From Colocasia esculenta (Eukaryota; Streptophyta; Magnoliopsida; Alismatales; Araceae), in NCBI GenBank assembly GCA_014218235.1, contig CM024755.1, positions 74,756,631 to 74,820,630 on the forward strand: a DNA stretch of 64,000 nt, given 5' to 3'. The translations under genes were made by a program, and so were the position numbers. The notes under the pieces are model-generated. The model did not search any database. It was not told the origin of the DNA and worked only from the letters and a program-made list of their open reading frames with translations. This document shows, piece after piece, positions 55,930 to 64,000 of this stretch (its first letter is position 1; each line of letters begins with the position of its first letter).

Positions 55930-58900
55930 CGGCGCTTCTCCTCCTATCCCTCTCCTCTCTTTCACTCTCTCGTTCCTCTCATTCTCTCCCGTTCCTTTCT
56001 CCCTCGATTCTCTCTTGGGGCTATCATTTATGGCGGGCGGTGGCAAGCGACAGGCCAAGCGGCCAGGAGCGGCGGAGAGGATGGCGGCGGCTTCTCTGGC
56101 AGAATTGGCGGAGGGGAGCAGCGAGGGCAGCGGCGAGGGCTCGACTAGCGTCACCGGCGACGAGCTCGCGCTCGTGCTGGAGACGACGGCCATGGGAAGG
56201 GGCGGAGGCGCGGCGGCGATGGAGGATCCGTCGGCAACGAGCGGCGGCGGTAGAGGCGACGATGCCGCGGCGGAGGAAGAGGAGGCGATGGCGCGGTGCC
56301 GTCGAGGACGGCAAGGGAGGGATCTCCCCGCCCGCACGGAGACGGTAAGTCCCTCTCAACTCTCTATCTCTTCAAACCGGGGCAAGGGGGGCGAGCTTCG
56401 AGCTCGGTGAAGGGTGGTGGGAAACGCGTCCAGACCAGATGGCGCGCTTCTCAGCTCCGAATCGCGTCGGCATAGGCCGTCGCGATTAAAAACTGAAACG
56501 CGCCCACATAAGCGGACGCCTTTCAGGTTTAGAAATGCGACCTCTGTACTGGTCGCGTTTCAAACCAGAACTATCAACTTCAATTTTTTAAGCATGCTTT
56601 GTTAGTTTGACCACGTATTATGCCATGCTTAGTTTTTAAAAGTGTGTTTTCATGAAAAATTACGCATTTCTAATTATATCAGAAATGTGACCTTAGTGTA
56701 TACACCACTTGCTTTATATGTTTATTAAAACTACTTAAGATACAAACAAGCCTAGGGTTAATACATTAACAACAAAACTTAATATACTAACATGATTTTT
56801 ACATATCAACATACTGTAATAAACTGTAACACAACTCATGATGTGAACAAGCCTAGGTTTTTACACATTAACAACAACAACAACAACAACAAACTTAATA
56901 TCAATATGGTTTTAAACAGACCGTGGTAATTTGTAATACAAAAACAACTTTACAAACACAAGATTATCATAACATAATTTACAATTATGTGCAGGGTGTG
57001 ATGAGGCCGCGCACCATGTGGCCATTAGTTGTAGCGGCTTACCGGGGTCTTCCGGCCTTCCAGAGAGAGAGGGTTCGGGAGATGGGTTTTGGCTCGATCT
57101 TGGAGATCGAGCCATTTTTTGTTGACCCCCCACTTATCCAGGTTATCCGGGATAGGTGGGATTGAGTGAGCTGCTCCTTTCTCTTCCCCTGGGGCCACAT
57201 GGTGCCCAGCCTGGAGGACGTAGCCTGTATTACGGGGCTACGGGTTGACGGCGAGGCGGTGATTGGCGTCACATACGCAGACTACACCGACCTGACACAA
57301 CAGCTGCTGGGACTGGAGCCGTTCGGGCAGGACGACCACGAGCGTAGGATGGTTGGACGAGTTGCATTGCTGCAGTCGCTGGGGCTGGCAGACGCGCGAC
57401 AGAAGGCAGATGAGCTCCTTCCTGCCTTCGTGAAGCGGGCCGCAGGTTTCGCACGGGCGACATATGGTCAGGATGCCGAGGACACCGTGCGGGCAGACCG
57501 GGACTTGCGCCGGTTTCTAGTATTCTTCTTCGGCAAGATGCTGTTCACCACTAAGGGTGACGGCATCCACTGCCGTTTCCTGGAGTTACTAGACGACCTG
57601 ACGTGAGTCGGCAGGTACGCTTGGGGTGCTGCCCTCCTGGCGCACACCTTTGCAGACCTGTCTACCGGTACGGGCCGGGAGACCACAGTGGGCAGATTCG
57701 CGCCCTTCCTTCAGGTACAGATCTAACCCCAAATTTGATTTGACTTTGACTTTTTCTGCGAATTTAAGTTGACGTGATTGATTGTTTTACAGGTTTGGAG
57801 TTATTACTATTTCCCACTGGGCAGGGCCACAGAGGTGGACCCCATAGCGGTGCCGTTGGCCAGGAGGTGGCTACCCCTAGTTAGTACGGCGACTTACGCA
57901 TTCCAGTTGGACGTGCTTCGTCGGCACGTCCGCGACTTCCCAGCGCTCCTGGTGCGCTTCTCTTCTTTCTCATCCTTCCTTGTATTTTAGCATTTTTAGG
58001 AAGTGATTTAACAAATGCCCCCTTTTTTTATGCAGGTTGTTTGGGAGCCGTATGCAGACTACGGTGATGCCGATCAGCCGTGGGTAGCGAGTGGTCGGGG
58101 CTTGTTCAGGCGTGACATCTGGGTCCACTGCCTGAATGAGATCGAGCCACTCCGCCTGAGGCTGGCGGCACACACTTTAGGGCTGCACCAGCGGTGGATA
58201 GATGAGGCGGAGCCAAGGGGGATCGGCAGAAAGACTCGCGGGAAGGCCAAGACGGTGGATTGGCGGACCCGCTTCCCAGAGTAGTTCTCAGACTGGCACC
58301 GTGGGGGCCAGGTGGTGACCAGCGATGCCACGGATAGCACCGCCTACCTCCAGCGGTATCAGGAGGAGTACGGCCTCCGCGACTTCATGAGGCCCGAGAG
58401 GGTAAGTATTCAAACTTATTTGATTTGATTTGTTTGCGCAGTTAATAAATACAAACTTTCAAATATGCGTGTGTGTGCAGGATGGGCGTGACACGCTCAT
58501 AGGCCAGCTAGAGGGACAGTTGGTGGCTACGACGGTGCAGCTAGCCGAGGCACGGTCGGCCTTGGAGACACTGGTAGGTGTTGAATTTAAATGCATACCT
58601 GTGCTTCTTTACTTACCATTGTACTGACATAGTTTTTCTCTTTGTTGGCTTGCAGCGCGCAGCCCAGGGCGTAGCCGTCCAGGTCGAGGCGGGAGGTGCT
58701 TCTTCGAGCAGGGGCCCGGCAGTGGCGGTGGAGGTGAGCTCCCTCCGGGAGCAGTTGGCTGCGGCGGCGGCGCGTGCAGAGCGGGCGGAGCGCGACCTTG
58801 CTATACGGGTAAGCATTTAAATTTTAGTGAAATTAAATTGCTTCTTGGTGTACTTACCTCTTCTTTGTTTCTTGTTGTGCAGTCTGAGGAGCTAGAGAGC

Positions 58901-59398
58901 GCCCTGGCCCGCGAGACCCTGACCGTCGCGGAGCTGACTGAGCAGAGGTCTCAGCCGGCGCCGACGGAGCTTCCTCGTGACGTGGCCGAGCTGCGGGCGC
59001 TGCTGGTGCTAGAGCAGCGTGACCTCGAGCGTCAGCAGAGCCAGTGGGAGCGTGAGCGGGAGCAACTTAGTCAGCAGGCCGTGGAGGCGAGGGCTGGGCA
59101 GCTGGTAGCGGAACGCCTGTTGAAGGCGTCCGAGGAGCGCTACTGCCGCGGGAGGGAGCGAGCCAGGGAGCAGGGACGCGCCAGTGCTTACTCCGAGAGC
59201 GTCCTGGCGTCTTCCTCTCAGTACGAGAGGAACGTTCAGGACGCAGTAGGTGCGCAGAGGTTGACAGGGTCGCGAGCACCGATGGGGCCACCTCCTCCAC
59301 CTACCACAGCTGCCGACCTGGGCGAGGCCGAGAGCAGCCAGCAGGAGCCAGCTACACCTGCGGAGGGGGGTGACGAGAGCCAGACCACCCCGCCTTGA
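55930..59398 (+). pseudogene. PMD gene 2, seven exons with a C-terminal coiled coil, three nonsense codons
   Basis: Pyrimidine-rich leader, then exons 56030-56344, 56995-57714, 57793-57951, 58036-58401, 58481-58573, 58656-58808 and 58883-59398. All have GT-AG borders and all junctions are phase 0. Exon 1 is basic then Glu/Gly-rich; exon 2 carries the PMD (FVDPPLIQVIRDRWD, FLFPWGHMVPSLEDVACITG, LRVDGEAV) and exons 3-4 continue it (WSYYYFPLGR, WEPYADYGD). Exons 5-7 are a long Glu/Arg/Gln coiled coil ending in a Pro/Ser tail. About 773 codons in all. Stops TGA 57163, TGA 57604 and TAG 58282 fall inside conserved exon sequence, and each is one C-to-T change from CGA or CAG. It is therefore probably a recently silenced copy. 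Confidence 0.75.
56420..56575. repeat. GCGTC hairpin motifs in intron 1 of PMD gene 2
   Basis: Four units, for example GCGTCCAGACCAGATGGCGC, GCGTCGGCATAGGCCGTCGC, GCGCCCACATAAGCGGACGC and GCGACCTCTGTACTGGTCGC, each self-complementary around a loop of about ten bases, separated by TTTCAG or AAAAACTGAAA linkers. Confidence 0.7.
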
Positions 59399-59586
59399 CA
59401 CTTGTATTTTCTTTTTTCTCTTACCTGTATCGTGCCTAGTGTGGCACCATTTATGATACTGTACACGGGCCCGGCTCCCTGTTAGCCGGATATATATATA
59501 TACATACATACAGTTGTCTCTTTTTCAGCTTTCTTCACCTGTACACCTGTTGTAGATAGGAACAAACAAGTTAGATGTCCGTTCCA

Positions 59587-59644
59587 GCTCAGCCCCTTGC
59601 TTGTGGGTACTTACTTGACTTTGTGGTTTGTCAAGGGGCTGAGC
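59587..59644 (+). other. Perfect 13-bp stem-loop after PMD gene 2
   Basis: GCTCAGCCCCTTG (59587-59599) pairs with CAAGGGGCTGAGC (59632-59644) across a 32-base loop, about 190 bases after the stop. The stem is too short for a typical plant miRNA precursor. It may be a 3'-end structure or a small inverted repeat. Confidence 0.4.
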
Positions 59645-59805
59645 CCTAATCAAAAAGCGAGTAAACAAATTTAAGGACATGTGCATAAAAATAACGATAA
59701 AGACGAAGATGCGTGAATGTGTACAAAATGTGCAATTTTGAGAATATACAATAATTAAAAACTTATTATCATTTTTTTTAGATTAAAAAAAAAGGATATC
59801 TGATT

Positions 59806-59995
59806 GGGTTTTGGAAATATTTGATTTTTTTGAATTTTGGAGATATTTGATTTTTTTGGATTTTGGAAATATTTGATTTTTTTTGGATTTTGGAGATATT
59901 CAATTTTTTTGGATTTTTTTGAAAATATTTGATTTTTTTGGATTTTTGGAAATATGTATTTTTTTTTATTTTGGAGATATTCAAATTTTTTGAGC
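59806..59995. repeat. AT-rich minisatellite
   Basis: About seven units of 26-30 bases of the form GGATTTTGGAAATATTTGAT plus a T run, with length changes in the T tracts. Confidence 0.85.
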
Positions 59996-60731
59996 ATGGC
60001 ATTTGAACTTTTTTAATTCTTTGGATGTCATTCTTAAAATGTATTGACTGTTCTTAGATGTGTTAAGGCATGGATTGGATGTGCGTAACGGGTGCCTTGA
60101 CCTGAGGCGACCTTTGGCAACATCCTCCTTAGTTGGTCGCTGCCTTGCCTAGGTGCCAAGGCAATGTCCCGAGGAGGAAGGAAGATCCATTAGGAAGTCT
60201 GCCAGTAGTCTGGGCAACTGGGGAGACACTCAATTGATTGTTCTTGTACTCAGAGAAAGGTTCAAGTTTTACTTGGCAATTTTGGGGTTTGAGCATGCAT
60301 ACGACCGGGTCCTTTTGGATCTCCATGGAGACTTTGCCACTCTTGACATGCTTTTAATCGGATTTGGCCTTTTGGCTTTTTTCGTGAGGATTTGGATTTT
60401 TCTATTGATCCTCTTTCTTCCCCTTTGCCTTGATTGATTACCTTCTCGAGTTTTTAAACAGACTTCAAGAGGTCGATCCCACTGGTCTTCTTTCCTACCG
60501 GCAGACCGAATAGAAGAGAAAGGCGGATACTGCCTTGGGTTATAGGCTTAACATCGACCTTCTTTGGATTTTGCGCCTCTGGCTTTCTTAGGAAGGCGTG
60601 TAAGTGTGTGAGTGTCGTCTTCCTTGGTTTAACACATCTTTAAAGAAATCAGTAAATAGATTTTAAAATGATCCTTTGCAAGCTTAAAGGTTCAAAATAT
60701 CACGCCAAATTTTCCTTTTTCTGGTAGTGAA
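59996..60731. other. Spacer between minisatellite and gypsy pol
   Basis: No gene recognised. It may hold the region downstream of the gypsy pol (minus strand), but no clear polypurine tract or LTR start was identified. A CTTGCCTAGGTGCCAAGGC inverted repeat lies near 60144-60163. Confidence 0.4.
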
Positions 60732-63700
60732 TTAAGGGTAGTATTTTTTTAGATGTAAGTCATTCCAAGAGTGGGAGAGCTCCTCCCCCTCTGCATTAAT
60801 TAGCTTATAGGCATTGCCTGAATAAGCTTGGCTTATAATAAAGGGGCCTTCCCAGTTGGGTTGGAGCTTGGATCTGGGACCACCAGGTTTTACAAAGATT
60901 TTTCTAACGACCATGTCACCGACTTTGAATCTTCTCTCAATAACTCTCTTCTGGTAGAAACGTGTGAGTTTGTTTTGGTATGCTCTCGTGTGCTCGGCGG
61001 CCACCAAACGCTTTTCATCTAAGAGTTCCAATTGTTCAAGGAGCGACTCTTGTCGTTGATCAATTGGTAAATCCTTATCAAGTTGAACTCTGAGTGAAGG
61101 GATTAGAATCTCATATGGTACTACTGCCTCCATTCCCTAAGTAAGAGCAAACGGTGTTTGCCCTGTAGGAGTACGGATTGAAGTGCGGTAAGCCCATAAA
61201 GCTTCTACGAGTTTCTCTGGCCAATCCGAGAACTTATTAACCTCACATGTCTTCTTGATAATTTTGATGAGAGTTTTATTTGTGGCCTCTGCCTGGCCAT
61301 TGCCTTGCGGATAATAAGGTGAAGAATGATGCAATGCAATTTTATACCTGTTGTAGAGGTTACGGAGTTCTTGAGAGATGAACTGCGGACCGTTGTCAGT
61401 GATCATCGCCTCTGGTATGCCAAACCTAGTGATGATGTTCCTCATGATGAAACGGCAGACGATCATTGCCTTGATTTCTGCGTATGCTTCGGCTTCCGCC
61501 CACTTGGTGAAGTATTCCGTCGCTGTAAGAATAAAAAATTTTGTTTTGTTCTGGGAATTAGGATCACCAAGGGGTCCGATGATATCGAAAGCCCACATAG
61601 CGAAAGGCCAGGGTGAAGATACAGGGTGGAGTGAAGAGGATGGAGCATGAATTTTGTCGGCGTGCAATTGGCACTTGACACACCGGCGGACAAAGAAAGA
61701 ACAATCTTCCTCTAGAGTAGGCCAGTAGAAGCCTTGCCTAAGGATCTTCTTAGCAAGCATTTGGCTATTTACATGGCCTCCACAAATACCTGAATGGGCC
61801 TCATTAACAACCTTCGGAGCCTCAACTTCATCTAAACAGCGGAGCAAAATGCCGGAGAAGCTCCTTCGGTAGAGCGTATTACCAATCACCGTGTACTTCT
61901 GAGATATCCTCCTGATGGTCTTCCTCTCTTCAGGGGTGGCTTCCACAGGGTAGGATTGATCCTTGCAATATTCAGATATCTCAAAATACCATGGCTTTTC
62001 TTCATCTTCCAATTCTTCTTCCAGCTCTACCAACATGATTTCTTCTTTGCTGTTCCTCTCGGCATTTGCTAGCTCCTTATCCTTAACCCAGAGGAACATC
62101 GGATCCAAGTAGAAGGGAATTTGCCGGCGTTCGATTTGAATGTCGGAAAAATCGCCGGGATAGACCATGTGCATGGTTGTGCCCACGGTGGCAAGGGCGT
62201 TAGCCAGGAGGTTCTGGTGACGAGGAACATGAACAAAGACAAGCTTGGTGAACAGCTTGGCGTAGGCCGAAGCGTGTTCTTGGTATGGCTTGAGCTTGGG
62301 ATCAGTAGTGCGGTATTTGGTGAGCACTTGGCGGAGGATTAGTTGGCTATCACCTACAATCCGGAGGTGTGTCACATCATAATAGCGCGCAAGTTCCAGA
62401 CCAGCTAATAAAGCCTCATATTCGGCGATATTGTTGGTAGCGGGGAAGTTTAGCTTATGAATTCGCGATATGGCGACACCCTCGGGAGACAACAGGGCCA
62501 TCCCGATACCAGCTCCATAAGAATTCAGGGCCCCGTCGAAATACAATGTGTACATACGATTGTTATGATCGATGGACATTAATTCTTCATCCGGGAGGTC
62601 TGAACAGACTGGATCAGTTCGAGGCAATGGGTGATGAGCGAGATGCTCGGCTATGGCATAGCCCTTGATTGCCTTCTGCTGGATATAGGTGATCTCAAAT
62701 TGGGAAAGGAAACTTTTCCAACGTGCTAACCTATCAGTTAGGGCAGGTTTTTGGAGCAGGAATTTGATGGGGTTTATGCGAGCAATAAGGTGCACTGTAT
62801 GGGCGAGAAAATAGTGTTTCAACTTCTGCACTACCCATACAAGTGCGGCACAGGTTTTCTCCATGAAATTATATCACTGCTCACAAGGATTAAAAAGCTT
62901 GGACAGGTAGTAGGCTGCCCTTTCTTTGCCTTCGTCGTCGACTTGGGCAAGAACAGCTCCTACGGAGTCTTCTAAAGCAGAGATATAGAGGATGAGAGGC
63001 TTGCCTGGCGTAGGCGGCCTCAGGACAGGCGGATTGGAAAGATAGTCCTTAAGCTCATCGAACGCTGCCCGACACTTTTCATCCCAGAAAAATTCAACTC
63101 CCGGCTTGGTGAGGTTATAGAAAGGCCTACACTGTTGAGAATGCTGAGAGATGAATCGGCGAATGTACTGCAATCTCCCAATTAGTCCTCGAACTTCTTT
63201 TAAATTCTTGGGAGGGAGCAATTCTTTTATCGCCTTTGCCTTATCTGGATCAATTTCTATGCCTCTTTTGCTCACAATAAACCCTAGCAACCTTCCAGCT
63301 GACACACCAAACACGCATTTCTTGGGGTTCATCCTTAAATGATATTCTCGAGTCCTTTGCAGAACCTTAGTGAGAACCCCAGCATGCTCAATTGCCGATC
63401 TTGACTTAACTACCAAGTCGTCTACATACACCTCAACAAGAGTGTGGATCATGTCATGAAAGATGGCCATCATGGCCCTTTGGTAGGTGGCTCCTGCGTT
63501 CTTAAGCCCGAATGGCATGACCACAAAGCAATAAGTTCCCCATGGTGTAGTGAATGAAGTTTTGTCCTGGTCTTCTTCTGCCAGCTTGATCTGATTATAC
63601 CCAGAAAAACCATCCATAAATGATAGGGTTTCATACCCAGCTGTGTTATCTATCAGCACATCTAAGTGAGGTAGAGGGAAATCATCTTTAGGACAAGCGC

Positions 63701-63998
63701 GATTAAGGTCCCGGAAGTCAATGCAAATCCTGACCTTCCCATCCTTCTTGATTACCGGTACGATGTTTGCCACCCAATTGGGATAAAGTATGACTTTGAT
63801 GAACTTGGCTTTGTGAAGTCTGTCAACTTCATCCTTCAATTTCAAAGCGATCTGGGGGTGGAAACGCCTTAAACGCTGCTTAATTGCAACGGAGCCTTGC
63901 TTGAGGGTGAGGTAATGTTCGACTAAGGAAGAGTCTAAGCCGGGCATATCCTCGTAGCTCCATGCGAAGATGTCCTTATATTGCCTAAGAACCTCCAC
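60732..63998 (-). pseudogene. pol: Ty3/gypsy (Tat-like) pol: RT, dual RNase H, integrase
   Basis: Minus strand, entering from the right edge. Reverse transcriptase: CIDFRDLNRACPKDDFPLP, FMDGFSGYNQI and VYVDDLVVKS. First RNase H: ILYISALEDSVGAVLAQ. Then a TGA (62871-62873). The frame resumes with the RNase H end and a second RNase H domain (YTLYFDGALNSYGAGIG, NNIAEYEALLAGLEL, RIVGDSQLI), which marks the Tat group. Integrase: HSGICGGH...CVKCQ zinc site, then WAFDIIGPLG, ITDNGPQF and GQAEATNKTL with the D,D,E residues. A TAG (61134-61136) splits off the C-terminal SH3-like part (FKVGDMVVRKIF, LQPNWEGPFII) ending at 60732. The first stop fits a CGA-to-TGA change. Gag and protease lie outside the window. 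Confidence 0.92.
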
Positions 63999-64000
63999 AA

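Noticed and set aside
59587..59644. microRNA precursor
   Set aside because: The 13-bp perfect stem does not extend to the roughly 20 pairs with mismatches needed for a plant miRNA duplex.

Overview
This is nuclear DNA of a flowering plant with a repeat-rich genome. The evidence is Ty1/copia and Ty3/gypsy coding regions (including two Tat-type remnants with a second RNase H), TG...CA long terminal repeats with 5-bp target duplications, a hAT-type MITE, plant mobile domain (PMD) genes and canonical GT-AG plant introns. The species, and monocot versus eudicot, cannot be told from the window. There are no bacterial-type operons and no CRISPR. Almost everything is mobile DNA in nested layers.

Layout. 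1-1640: 5' LTR and dual RNase H debris of a Tat-like gypsy element (minus strand), with an 855-bp-offset direct repeat. 1640-10120: AT-rich DNA with a LINE reverse transcriptase relic, a decayed CACTA-type (Transposase_24-like) C-terminus and spliced-looking exons of an unrecognised minus-strand gene. 10120-10673: a hAT MITE with an 8-bp target duplication. 11037-12066 and 27723-28697: two halves of a long inverted-repeat (foldback) element. Its arms carry arrays of a 13-bp palindrome and a 71-nt tRNA-like sequence. It was split by a 3.27-kb LTR-like unit (12067-27722), which was itself split by a second unit of the same family (14169-17460) and by a complete copia element (17849-26947). 28700-42086: simple repeats, a SIRE-like LTR fragment, LTR-like DNA with embedded tandem arrays, another 3.26-kb unit (35499-38762), a possible CACTA end and a GC-rich minisatellite. 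42087-45356: a fourth 3.27-kb unit. 47340-51075: a decayed SIRE-like copia element with a third ORF after pol. 51759-59398: two PMD genes among arrays of GCGTC/GACGC hairpin motifs. 60732 to the right edge: gypsy (Tat-like) pol, minus strand, with two nonsense codons.

Most notable is the copia element. Its LTRs differ at about 29 positions in 1.5 kb, and its 1306-codon gag-pol is open with all catalytic motifs. Each LTR carries a 55-codon open exon starting at the first AUG after the TATA box and ending in a strong splice donor. A strong acceptor lies 6 nt before the gag AUG, and joining the two is in frame. The predicted intron removes the tRNA primer site and a 455-nt chain of stem-loops. 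Four of these stem-loops share an identical core, internal-loop geometry and terminal loop, but have different outer stems that are complementary within each copy, which is internal covariation. The simplest model is a splice switch: the unspliced RNA (primer site plus structured leader) serves as genome, and the spliced RNA serves as gag-pol message.
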